This document shows positions 44,566-52,820 of a stretch of 64,000 nucleotides of DNA, piece after piece (within the stretch, counting starts at the first letter, position 1; each line of letters starts with the position of its first letter). The stretch lies in contig NZ_JACRAH010000021.1 of the NCBI RefSeq assembly GCF_016234775.1, forward strand, positions 186,001-250,000. Reading direction: 5' to 3'. The DNA comes from Aquabacterium sp. GTDB lineage: Bacteria; Pseudomonadota; Gammaproteobacteria; Burkholderiales; Burkholderiaceae_C. The translations under genes were made by a program, and so were the position numbers. The notes under the pieces are model-generated. The model saw only the letters and a list, made by a program, of their open reading frames with translations. It was not told where the DNA came from and made no database searches.

Positions 44566-44645
44566 CAACCGGACTCCTTGCAGACTTGTTGTTCAAGTCT
44601 CGCATTGTCCCGCACCGGCGCCCAGGCTGTCTGGCCCTGGTGCCC

Positions 44646-45395
44646 TCAACGCCCCGTTGGGCCGTAAACCTTCTCGCGCAAGGCCTGCAACTGGGCCTCC
44701 AGCGTGGCAGGATCCTTGTTGGCCGTCGGTGTGGTCTGCCACTTGGCGACCAGCTCTGCCTGCAAGGCAGCGAACTCGTCATTCTTGCGCTTTTCTTCGG
44801 TCAGGGCCTTGGCCTGAGCCTCGCTTTGCATGCCATGAAGTCGGCTCAATTGCTGGTCTATCCAGGCCTGCTGCCTGGTCGAGTCTGGCTCCATGTCAGC
44901 GGCCAGCGCTCTGAGCAGCAGCGACGCCTCACCGGAATTGACCTCGCCATTGGCAGCATGCAGCGGCAACTGATCCACCAGTTCACGGGCCAGTGCCTGC
45001 CGGCCGGCCACGTTCGGGCCGTCCTTCATCTCGCTCCATTGAGTCACAGCACGTTGAAAGCGCAGGTAAGACACCAGACGCTGCCGCTCCTGAGCCTTGT
45101 TGGGCTCGTTCTCCAGCGCCTTGTTCAAGGCATCCCAGGCATCCTGGGTGATATCGGCAGGTCGCGAGTCGCCCACCGGGCTGCGGGGGATCAAGGGCTG
45201 GCCGTCGCTGTTCCCCGCTGAGGCGGTGATTGGCCAACCACCTGACGCGGGTGCCATCGCCTGGGAATGAGTGGCGCCGTCAACGCCCGACACCGTGCGC
45301 TGCCACGCCACATACGCACCTGCAGCCACCACGGCCACCACAGGCAACCAGAGCCAGCGCTTGGAAAAAGACTTGTCGATCAAAGTGGTGGACAT
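44646..45395 (-). CDS. Single-pass membrane protein with helical periplasmic domain
   Basis: A 249-residue protein that I cannot assign. It has one membrane helix at about 15-35 and a long, charged alpha-helical region with coiled-coil-like heptads (about 85-240; ALNKALENEPNKAQERQRL, QSEAQAKALTEEKRKNDEF). The layout recalls lipase foldases (Lif), and a secreted esterase gene lies just upstream, but the LSAxGE-type motif of that family is absent. The start at 45395 has only a weak ribosome binding site. Confidence 0.6.
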   Translation of the reverse strand: MSTTLIDKSFSKRWLWLPVVAVVAAGAYVAWQRTVSGVDGATHSQAMAPASGGWPITASAGNSDGQPLIPRSPVGDSRPADITQDAWDALNKALENEPNKAQERQRLVSYLRFQRAVTQWSEMKDGPNVAGRQALARELVDQLPLHAANGEVNSGEASLLLRALAADMEPDSTRQQAWIDQQLSRLHGMQSEAQAKALTEEKRKNDEFAALQAELVAKWQTTPTANKDPATLEAQLQALREKVYGPTGR

Positions 45396-45420
45396 GGGGG
45401 CAACGCATCAAAGTCAAACG

Positions 45421-45442
45421 CGGCCTGCCATGTAGCAGGCCG
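45421..45442 (-). terminator. Hairpin after the esterase gene
   Basis: CGGCCTGC (45421-45428) and GCAGGCCG (45435-45442) are perfect 8-base arms around six bases. It lies 12 bases after the esterase stop on the minus strand and is followed there by a moderately T-rich stretch. Confidence 0.5.
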
Positions 45443-45453
45443 TCCAGCCGCGA

Positions 45454-46719
45454 TTAAAGCGGAATCAGATCAGACAGGCCATCCGCAATGATGTCACTGA
45501 GGTAAACCCGCTTGGGTGGCGGATTCAGCTCTTCTGCGCGCAACACAGGGCCTGAGCCATCCAGCAGATTGTCAACGAAGACCCCGAGGGATTGATAGCC
45601 CCGCTCGACGATGCTGGAGCCACCAAAAGTCAGGATGGTGCTGCAGTGAGCCTGGTTGAACTTGCGCCAGTTGGGGATGTAGTACCCCACGTTCGGGTAG
45701 GCACTCAGGGCGGCCAGCCAGGGCTTGAGGTCCTGGCGCCACTTCTGATTGAGCAGCTTCAGACGCTGCTCGTTGGTCGGCGCATTGGCAATCTCGGGGA
45801 AGAACTTCTGGTACGAGAAGGCCGAAAACACGCCATCTTCCTGGAACAGGGTGTAGCCCAGCCGGTCATTGGGGAAGAGCTTGCCCAAATTGCCTTGCAG
45901 CGTGCCCAGGTTGTTGGGATCGCCCACGCCAGGGTACTTCGCCACGATCTCGGTGACCATGCCCTTGGCCCCATCCAGCCCCCAGGCTTCACGGATCTTG
46001 TTGTGCAAGGGCACCGACGGGTATTGCGCCGGATCGCCGTTGCGCGGTGCGATCATCAAGGGCCCCGCATCCGACAACAAGGCCGATTTCTTCGGGCGCA
46101 GCGTTTCACGGAAGGTCGCGTAATGAGCGGAAGAAGCCACACCACCCGCCGAGAAGCCGGTGACGAGCAAGTGTGCCGGCGCCCCCATGTTGATGGACAT
46201 CCAGGACGCCACGTACTTCATGTTGGGCAGGCCCTTGTGCTCGAAGGCATAGGCCTTGGCAGGATCTTCTGGGTTGTAAACGACGGTGCGGTTGCCGGTC
46301 TGCACATCGCCCGTGCAGTAAGGCACGTAGACGATGTTCCACGATTGGGTCTTCACCGCCTGCAGTGGATTGATGCGCGCCGTGAAGGGGGTGACCAGAC
46401 CGAGGTGAGCCTGCCGGTTGAAGTCCGACATGTAGTTGGCCGGAACGCCATCAGGGTTGACGGCCGCCAGCATGGAGCCGCCCTTGCAGGCCACGCCATC
46501 CCAGCAGGCACCACCACCCTCGAACATGATGACGGTCTTGCTGGTGAAGGGTGTGCGGTTGACGAAGAAGCGGTAAGGCGTGCCATTGCCACAGGTGGCA
46601 CCGGTGGTGGCCGGTGCGGTCACCGTTTCCCACTGGAAGTAGCCTGCGTGGGCCAATCCGCTGATCAGGGTACCGGCGATGGCCTTGGTGGCCAGAAGCG
46701 AAAAACGACTTACTTTCAT
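45454..46719 (-). CDS. Secreted pectin-acetylesterase/Notum-type hydrolase
   Basis: A 421-residue exported alpha/beta hydrolase of the pectin acetylesterase (PAE/Notum) family. A signal peptide (about 1-25) is followed by IMFEGGGACWDG (family oxyanion motif), WNIVYVPYCTGDVQTGN and the nucleophile elbow VTGFSAGGVASS with the catalytic Ser. Several cysteines may form disulfides. The substrate need not be pectin: bacterial members hydrolyse varied esters. AAGGACC lies before the ATG. It is divergent from the flavoenzyme operon at 46979, with a palindrome in between, so joint control is likely. Confidence 0.87.
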   Translation of the reverse strand: MKVSRFSLLATKAIAGTLISGLAHAGYFQWETVTAPATTGATCGNGTPYRFFVNRTPFTSKTVIMFEGGGACWDGVACKGGSMLAAVNPDGVPANYMSDFNRQAHLGLVTPFTARINPLQAVKTQSWNIVYVPYCTGDVQTGNRTVVYNPEDPAKAYAFEHKGLPNMKYVASWMSINMGAPAHLLVTGFSAGGVASSAHYATFRETLRPKKSALLSDAGPLMIAPRNGDPAQYPSVPLHNKIREAWGLDGAKGMVTEIVAKYPGVGDPNNLGTLQGNLGKLFPNDRLGYTLFQEDGVFSAFSYQKFFPEIANAPTNEQRLKLLNQKWRQDLKPWLAALSAYPNVGYYIPNWRKFNQAHCSTILTFGGSSIVERGYQSLGVFVDNLLDGSGPVLRAEELNPPPKRVYLSDIIADGLSDLIPL

Positions 46720-46791
46720 CTCGGGTCCTTTTGCTTGTTTGGGGGGGCGCTACCCAGTCTGAACAGCGACATCAAACAGGCCAACAAGGAC

Positions 46792-46807
46792 TAACCCGAA
46801 CGGGTTA
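46792..46807. promoter_or_regulatory. Palindrome between divergent esterase and flavoenzyme genes
   Basis: TAACCCG and CGGGTTA are perfect 7-base inverted arms around two bases (AA). It stands 73 bases upstream of the esterase start and about 170 bases upstream of the flavoenzyme start, in a gap of 259 bases. It looks like an operator for a dimeric repressor. No regulator gene is adjacent. Confidence 0.5.
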
Positions 46808-46932
46808 TTTGCACGCACTCGAACAAGGGGGCAGCAACTGTCAGAAGCCTTACAGTCAAACGCTTTTTTGCTACGCGGTGACGTACAGATAGGGGTTTCC
46901 TTCAATAAACATTGAGCCTTCAGGCCACTAGT

Positions 46933-46969
46933 CTGAAAAACGTTGTTATTTTTCACTTCAACGTTTCAG
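46933..46969 (+). promoter_or_regulatory. Hairpin overlapping the leader of the flavoenzyme operon
   Basis: AAACGTTG (46938-46945) pairs exactly with CAACGTTT (46959-46966), extended by CTGA/TCAG across a two-base bulge. The right arm ends within the AGGAA ribosome binding site region just before the ATG at 46979, so it could control translation or be an operator. Confidence 0.4.
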
Positions 46970-46978
46970 GAACTGATC

Positions 46979-48469
46979 ATGAGCCAACCCGAGACCCCAT
47001 CGCGCCGCCGCCTGCTGGGTGGCCTGACCGCCACGGCCGCCGCCGCCCTGCTGCCAGCAGGCCGAGACAACCTGGCTCAGGCTGCCACAGGTCCCGGCGC
47101 AATGGGCGACTACAACACCGATGTCGTCGTGATTGGTGGGGGCTACGCTGGCCTCGCGTGTGCCCGCGCCCTGGTGGCCGCTGGCAGGCAGGTCGTGCTG
47201 CTGGAAGCCCGTGATCGGGTGGGCGGCCGCTGCTTCAACATCAACCTGCCCGCTCCCTACGGCCAGTACACGGTGGAAGGCGGGGCCGAGTTCATCGGCC
47301 CCACGCAAGACCGCATGTACAGCCTGGTTCAGCAACTGGGCCTCAAGACCTTCCCCTCCTACAACACGGGCAAACAGATCAACTACATCGGCGGCAAGCG
47401 CAGCACCTACAGCGGCGTGCTGCCCTGGACGGGCCTTTACTCCACCGCGGAAATCGGCATCGCCATGCTGCGCCTGGATGACATGGCCAAGACCGTACCG
47501 CTGGACGCGCCCTGGAACGCCAGCAAGGCCATGCAGTGGGACAACCAAAGCGCCCAGACCTGGATGGACGCCAACGTGCTGAGCGCCGATGCCAAGTCGC
47601 TGCTGCGTCTGGCCGTCCTGGCACTGCTGTCTGTGGAGCCTCGCGACGTCTCCATGCTCTACCTGCTCTTCTACATTCACTCTGGCGGCGGCCTCACCTC
47701 GCTGCTGAGCACGGCAGGCGGCGCGCAGCAAGACCGCATCGTGGGCGGCTCTCAGGCTATCGCACTGGGCATGGCGCGCGAACTGGGCACACGCATCCTC
47801 TACAACTCGCCGGTTCGCAAGGTCAAGCAGGATGCCTATGGCATCGCGGTGTCTGGCGATGGCTTCACCGTGCGCGCCCAGCATGCCGTGATGGCCATGT
47901 CGCCCTGGATGGCCTCGCGCCTGGCCTACGAGCCCTTTGACGGCCCACTGCAATACCGCATGCAGATGATGCAGCGCGTCCCCATGGGTTCGATCTGGAA
48001 GGTGCACTGCGTGTACGACAAGCCTTTCTGGCGCGACGACGGCTTGTGTGGCCAGGTCACCAGCGACGCCTACCTGCCCAAACTCGTGTTCGACAACACC
48101 CCACCGGAACCCGGTGCGCCAGGCGTGCTCATGGGCTTCATCGACGGCCAGGATGCCCGTGATGCGGTCCTGATGACGCCGGAGGCCCGCAAGGCCAATG
48201 TGCTCAAGGCCATGAGCATCTACTTCGGCGCCAAGGCGGCCACACCCATCGCCTATACCGAGAACAACTGGCAATCAGAGAACTTCAGCGCCGGCGGCCC
48301 GACAGGCGTGTTCCCGCCCGGCGTGCTCACCGGTTTCGGCGCGGCACTGCGCGCACCCTCCGGCCGACTGCACTGGGCCGGCACGGAGACCTCCACCGTG
48401 TGGACAGGCTATATGGATGGTGCCGTCCGCTCCGGGGAGCGCGCCGCCAGCGAAATCCTGGGGCAATGA
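46979..48469 (+). CDS. FAD-dependent flavin amine oxidase
   Basis: A 496-residue flavoprotein. The leader SRRRLLGGLTATAAAALLPAG is a twin-arginine signal, so the enzyme is exported folded. The FAD-binding motif VVVIGGGYAGLACARALVAAG, the GGR-type segment RVGGRC and GGAEFIGPTQDRMY follow, and the C-terminal LHWAGTETSTVWTGYMDGA is the amine-oxidase FAD signature. The start at 46979 follows AGGAA. Its stop overlaps the next start (ATGATGA). Substrate unknown; monoamine oxidase-like. Confidence 0.9.
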   Translation: MSQPETPSRRRLLGGLTATAAAALLPAGRDNLAQAATGPGAMGDYNTDVVVIGGGYAGLACARALVAAGRQVVLLEARDRVGGRCFNINLPAPYGQYTVEGGAEFIGPTQDRMYSLVQQLGLKTFPSYNTGKQINYIGGKRSTYSGVLPWTGLYSTAEIGIAMLRLDDMAKTVPLDAPWNASKAMQWDNQSAQTWMDANVLSADAKSLLRLAVLALLSVEPRDVSMLYLLFYIHSGGGLTSLLSTAGGAQQDRIVGGSQAIALGMARELGTRILYNSPVRKVKQDAYGIAVSGDGFTVRAQHAVMAMSPWMASRLAYEPFDGPLQYRMQMMQRVPMGSIWKVHCVYDKPFWRDDGLCGQVTSDAYLPKLVFDNTPPEPGAPGVLMGFIDGQDARDAVLMTPEARKANVLKAMSIYFGAKAATPIAYTENNWQSENFSAGGPTGVFPPGVLTGFGAALRAPSGRLHWAGTETSTVWTGYMDGAVRSGERAASEILGQ

Positions 48470-49599
48470 TGACGCAGCCACTTCAGCAGACCGATGTCAT
48501 CATCGTGGGTGCCGGGCCGGCTGGCCTGGCCGTGGCGGCATGCCTGAAACGCACAGGCAAGTCATGCGTGATCCTGGAGCGGGAAGCACAGGTCGGCTCG
48601 TCCTGGCGCACGCACTACGATCGGCTGCATCTTCACACGGACAAGGCGCACTCCTCGTTGCCAGGCTACAAGCTGCCCGACAGCTACCCCCGCTATCCCG
48701 CCCGGCAACAGGTGGTGGATTACCTGGACGCGTACGCACGTCATTACGATTTGCATCCCCGCTTTCTGGAAGAAGTGCGTGATGCCCGGCGCCTCAATGG
48801 CCAATGGGAAGTGACGAGCAGCGAGGGCGTCTACCGGGCGAAATCGCTGGTGGTGGCCAGCGGCTACAACAACGTGCCGCAGATACCCAAGTGGCCCGGT
48901 CAGGACAAGTTCCAGGGCCGCATTCTGCACAGCAAGCACTACCGCAACGGCGCCGCGTTCAAGGACAAGGACGTGCTGGTGGTTGGCCTGGGCAACTCGG
49001 GCGGCGAGATGCTGATCGACCTGCATGAGCATGGCGCACGCCCGTGCATTGCCGTGCGCAGTCCGGTCAACGTGATTCCGCGCGAGGTCATGGGCGTGCC
49101 CTTCCTGACCATGGGCATCCTGCAGCGCAACCTGCCATCGCGACTGGTCGACAAGCTCAACGCCCCCATCACCAACGCCATCATCGGCGACCTGCGCCCC
49201 TACGGCATCCGCCGCCCCGCCGAGGGCCCGGTCACCCAGATCCGCGAGCAGGGGCGCGTGCCCTTCATCGATGTCGGCACCATCCGCCTCATCAAGGAGG
49301 GCCATGTCACCGTCTATCCCAACATCGAGTGTTTCACGCCCACTGGCGTGATGTTCGTGGACGGTCGTCAGCGCGATGTCGATGCCATCGTGCTGGCCAC
49401 CGGCTTCAAGCCTGTGTTGAACCACTGGTTGCACGCGCCAGGCGCGATGGACGATCAGGGCACGCCGCATTCCAGTGGCGAGGCGGTGGTCGGTCAGAAC
49501 CTCTACTTCTGCGGTTTTTACATATCGCCGACGGGCATGCTGCGCGAAATCGCCATGGAAGCGCAGGACATCAGCGAGCACATCGTGCGATCAGCCTGA
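48466..49599 (+). CDS. Flavin-containing monooxygenase-like NAD(P)/FAD oxidoreductase
   Basis: A 377-residue two-dinucleotide-binding flavoprotein similar to YUCCA/flavin monooxygenases. The FAD site is VIIVGAGPAGLAVAACL (about 12-28), the NADPH site VLVVGLGNSGGEML (about 171-184), and the FMO-like hinge IVLATGFKPVL appears later. Either of two adjacent ATGs (48466, 48469) may start it; the first overlaps the stop of the amine oxidase gene, implying translational coupling. Both enzymes probably act in one pathway of unknown substrate. Confidence 0.88.
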   Translation: MMTQPLQQTDVIIVGAGPAGLAVAACLKRTGKSCVILEREAQVGSSWRTHYDRLHLHTDKAHSSLPGYKLPDSYPRYPARQQVVDYLDAYARHYDLHPRFLEEVRDARRLNGQWEVTSSEGVYRAKSLVVASGYNNVPQIPKWPGQDKFQGRILHSKHYRNGAAFKDKDVLVVGLGNSGGEMLIDLHEHGARPCIAVRSPVNVIPREVMGVPFLTMGILQRNLPSRLVDKLNAPITNAIIGDLRPYGIRRPAEGPVTQIREQGRVPFIDVGTIRLIKEGHVTVYPNIECFTPTGVMFVDGRQRDVDAIVLATGFKPVLNHWLHAPGAMDDQGTPHSSGEAVVGQNLYFCGFYISPTGMLREIAMEAQDISEHIVRSA

Positions 49600-49768
49600 G
49601 CCACTACCCTGCACACCCCGCCCAAGCGAGAGAAAAGTCGCTCAAGCGGGCCAGTCGTCGCCAGTGGTTCCATACAGGCCATCAAGTCACGCCGGATCCT
49701 GACCGACATACGAAAAGGACCGGCGTGCGACTGTCGCGCGCCCGTATTGCCGTGATTTTGTCGCGCAG

Positions 49769-50977
49769 ATGTCATCCCTTCCGGATCCTCAGCAAAATGG
49801 AGCACCCGCCCCTGCCCCAACCTGGCAAGGCGAGACGGGTGCGCTCAGCAGTACGGATCAATCGCGCAATCAGGCCCTGATCGACACCACGGCGCGCATC
49901 ACCGGCGCGATGTATGTCTACGTCTCGCTGTGGCTGGTGATCACACTCGTCAGCGGCTTGCAGCGGAGCCATCCTGTACTGGTGTGGGGCGCGGCCGCCT
50001 GGCTGGGATTGCTTGCGCTGGTACGAGGCGTCGTTGGGCATCAACTGAAAAGCCTGCTGGACTACAACCCGGGTCTGGCACACAAGCTCACCGTCGGGCT
50101 GGTGTTGTGCAATGGCCTGACATGGGGCTTGCTGACTGCGGCCAGCGTCTATTTCCCCGAACTGGAGCCAATTCGCACATCGATGCTGCTGGTGGGCGTC
50201 GGCCTGAGTTCGGGCGGCACGGTGGCCATGGCCATCAACCCCACGCTCAAGGTCTGGTTCCCGGTCTCGGTGATCACGCCGGTGGCCCTGGCCACGGCCA
50301 GCAACATGACGCAAGGCAACCTGATGCTGGCAGGCCTGATGATGGTCTACACGGTCTACATCATGCATGCCTCACGCGTGGTCAGCCAGGACTACTGGCG
50401 CGCGCAGGTGGCCTACAAGGCGCTGGAACACGCCAGCCTGACCGACACGCTGACCCAGATCCCCAACCGTCTGCATTTCGACAGGCAGTATCAGGCCGAG
50501 TGGCGACGGGCATGCCGGCTGGGCACCAGGCTGGCGGTGATGATCGTGGACCTGGACCACTTCAAGCGCATCAACGACGAACACGGCCACCCTGTTGGTG
50601 ACGCCGTGCTGCAGGAAGCCGCCAATGCCATGCGCCAGGCCATCATGCGGCCCTGTGACGTACTGGCCCGGTATGGTGGCGAGGAGTTCATCGTGCTGCT
50701 GCCCGACATCACGGAAGATGGCGCGCACGTGGTCGCCGAGCGGCTGCGCGTACAAGTGGCCAACCTGAAGATCGCCGTACCGACTCGCAGCACCCACGTC
50801 AGCGTGACCTGCAGCCTGGGCTATGCCTGCACGATACCCCAGCACCATCACGATGCGGACGAGCCCATCCGACAGGCCGATGCGGCGCTCTACCGAGCCA
50901 AGACAGAGGGCCGCAATCGCAGCCGCTCATGGCAGGCGCCCTCCCCGCTGCGCACCTCGCCACTCACCACGACTTGA
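49769..50977 (+). CDS. Membrane diguanylate cyclase (GGDEF)
   Basis: A 402-residue protein. About six hydrophobic helices lie at residues 45-200, then a GGDEF domain at about 220-385 with the active motif GGEEF (303-307) and a matching inhibitory I-site RPCD at 294-297, so it should be an active c-di-GMP synthase with product inhibition. A short Pro/Ser-rich tail follows. No ribosome binding site is apparent before the ATG at 49769. The 170 bases before it hold no other feature I can see. Confidence 0.92.
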   Translation: MSSLPDPQQNGAPAPAPTWQGETGALSSTDQSRNQALIDTTARITGAMYVYVSLWLVITLVSGLQRSHPVLVWGAAAWLGLLALVRGVVGHQLKSLLDYNPGLAHKLTVGLVLCNGLTWGLLTAASVYFPELEPIRTSMLLVGVGLSSGGTVAMAINPTLKVWFPVSVITPVALATASNMTQGNLMLAGLMMVYTVYIMHASRVVSQDYWRAQVAYKALEHASLTDTLTQIPNRLHFDRQYQAEWRRACRLGTRLAVMIVDLDHFKRINDEHGHPVGDAVLQEAANAMRQAIMRPCDVLARYGGEEFIVLLPDITEDGAHVVAERLRVQVANLKIAVPTRSTHVSVTCSLGYACTIPQHHHDADEPIRQADAALYRAKTEGRNRSRSWQAPSPLRTSPLTTT

Positions 50978-51070
50978 GGTCGGTCGACCGCCTGCAGTCA
51001 GGGCAGTCTGTGCGGAAAACGCACTAACATCGCTCGACCACTCGCTCCCGGCCTTCGCGACTCGTCTTGC

Positions 51071-51673
51071 ATGTCTTTGCCCGTTCTGTATTCATTCCGA
51101 CGCTGCCCCTATGCCATCCGGGCCAGGCTGGCATTGCGCTACGCCGATGTGCCTTATGCCCTGAGGGAAGTGGCCTTGCGCGACAAACCTGCAGACATGC
51201 TGACCCTGTCGCCCAAAGGCACCGTGCCGGTGCTGCACCTGCCCGATGGCCGCGTGCTGGAGCAAAGCCTGGACATCATGCAATGGGCACTGGCGCAAGC
51301 TGATCCACAAGGATGGCTGACCGTGGCGCCGCTGGATGACATGCGCTCGCTGATCCTGCTCAACGACACGCAGTTCAAACCACTGCTGGATCGCTACAAA
51401 TACCCAGAACGTCATCCGATGCAAGACCGCACGACCTATCGTCAACAAGCGCTGGACTGCATGCTGGTTGACTTGAACCAGCGCTTGCGGCGCCACACGC
51501 ATCTGTTTGCCGCACAGCCCTGCCTGGCCGACATGGCCATCGTGCCCTTCGTGCGGCAGTTTGCACAAGTAGATCGCCACTGGTGGGATCACAACGAGCT
51601 CGACGCCTTGCGCAACTGGCTGCACTCACTGACGACCAGTTCACTGTTCGAGGCCGTCATGGCCAAACCCTGA
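51071..51673 (+). CDS. Glutathione S-transferase family protein
   Basis: A 200-residue GST-fold protein. The thioredoxin-like N-terminus reads VLYSFRRCPYAIRARLALRY with Cys in the usual nucleophile region, followed by GTVPVLHLPDGRVLEQSLDI, the glutathione-contacting segment. The C-terminal half is helical as expected (DYMLVDLNQRLRRHT-like pattern). It may be a grxB-like or omega-type enzyme; the substrate is unknown. It ends 98 bases before amiE with the regulator box in between. Confidence 0.88.
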   Translation: MSLPVLYSFRRCPYAIRARLALRYADVPYALREVALRDKPADMLTLSPKGTVPVLHLPDGRVLEQSLDIMQWALAQADPQGWLTVAPLDDMRSLILLNDTQFKPLLDRYKYPERHPMQDRTTYRQQALDCMLVDLNQRLRRHTHLFAAQPCLADMAIVPFVRQFAQVDRHWWDHNELDALRNWLHSLTTSSLFEAVMAKP

Positions 51674-51690
51674 GCGCGCTCTGCCCTGCC

Positions 51691-51706
51691 TACGTCAAAC
51701 AACGTA
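51691..51706. promoter_or_regulatory. Probable regulator box upstream of amiE (TACGT-N6-ACGTA)
   Basis: TACGT (51691-51695) and ACGTA (51702-51706) form an inverted repeat with a six-base spacer (CAAACA), flanked by C before and TT after, as in the urtA box at 35516. Thirteen of the 16 bases agree with the urtA box (CAA is also common). It lies 64 bases before the amidase start, a normal activator position. Confidence 0.65.
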
Positions 51707-51770
51707 TTGGCGCCCCCTCCTGTGATTTTCAAAATGGGCATCGTCATTGGCCCATCCACAGGAGCGCACC

Positions 51771-52811
51771 ATGCTTCACGGCGATATCTCCAGCAGCGAC
51801 GACACCGTGGGTGTCGCTGTCGTCAACTACAAGATGCCCCGCCTGCATACCAAGGCGGAGGTCCTTGAGAACGCGCACAAGATCAGGCAGATGATCGAGG
51901 GCATGAAGCTGGGCCTGCCGGGCCTGGATCTGGTCATCTTCCCCGAGTACAGCACGCACGGCATCATGTATGACAAACAGGAGATGATGGACACGGCCTC
52001 CACCATCCCTGGCGACGAGACCGAGATCTTTGCGCAGGCCTGCCGCAACGCCAAGGTATGGGGCGTGTTCTCGCTCACAGGCGAGCGGCATGAAGAGCAC
52101 CCCAGAAAGGTGCCCTACAACACGCTCATCCTCATGAACCCTGAAGGTGAGATCGTTCAGAAGTACCGCAAGATCATGCCGTGGACGCCCATCGAGGGCT
52201 GGTACCCGGGCGACAAGACCTATGTGTCCGATGGCCCCAAGGGCATGAAGATCAGCCTCATCATCTGCGACGACGGCAACTACCCCGAGATCTGGCGCGA
52301 CGTCACCATGAAAGGGGCCGAGCTGGTGGTGCGCTGCCAGGGTTACATGTACCCCGCCAAGGATCAGCAGGTGCTCATGGCCAAAGCCATGGCCTGGGCC
52401 AACAACACCTATGTGGCCGTGGCCAATGCCTCCGGCTTTGACGGCGTCTACAGCTACTTCGGGCACTCGGCGATCATCGGCTTTGATGGCCGCACGCTGG
52501 GCGAATGCGGCGAGGAAGACTACGGCATCCAGTACGCGCAACTCAGCAAGCGCCTGATCCGTGATGCCCGCAGCACGGGCCAGTCACAGAACCACCTGTT
52601 CAAACTGCTGCATCGGGGCTATACCGGCCTGATCAATTCAGGCGAGGGCGACAAGGGCCTGGCCACCTGCCCGTACGAGTTTTACGAGAAGTGGATCAAA
52701 GATCCCGAGGGGACAAGAGAGATGGTCGAGGCACTGACCCGACCCACCGTGGGCACCGCAGAGTGCCCCATCGAAGGCCTGCCCAACGATGCGAGGTTGA
52801 AGTACGAGTGA
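51771..52811 (+). CDS. amiE: Aliphatic amidase
   Basis: A 346-residue nitrilase-superfamily amidase that hydrolyses short aliphatic amides such as acetamide and propionamide to ammonia and the acid. The sequence follows Pseudomonas aeruginosa AmiE almost word for word from its start, and the catalytic triad sits at the same numbers: E59 (FPEY), K134 (KYRKIMPW) and C166 (IICDDGNY). AGGAG precedes the ATG at 51771. The box at 51691 suggests shared control with urtABCDE-fmdAB. There is no amiR/amiC nearby. Confidence 0.97.
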   Translation: MLHGDISSSDDTVGVAVVNYKMPRLHTKAEVLENAHKIRQMIEGMKLGLPGLDLVIFPEYSTHGIMYDKQEMMDTASTIPGDETEIFAQACRNAKVWGVFSLTGERHEEHPRKVPYNTLILMNPEGEIVQKYRKIMPWTPIEGWYPGDKTYVSDGPKGMKISLIICDDGNYPEIWRDVTMKGAELVVRCQGYMYPAKDQQVLMAKAMAWANNTYVAVANASGFDGVYSYFGHSAIIGFDGRTLGECGEEDYGIQYAQLSKRLIRDARSTGQSQNHLFKLLHRGYTGLINSGEGDKGLATCPYEFYEKWIKDPEGTREMVEALTRPTVGTAECPIEGLPNDARLKYE

Positions 52812-52820
52812 GCCCGAGGG

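Noticed and set aside
44646-45395. Lipase foldase (Lif)
   Set aside because: The layout fits, but the family motif around LSAxGE is absent and the protein is shorter than typical foldases.
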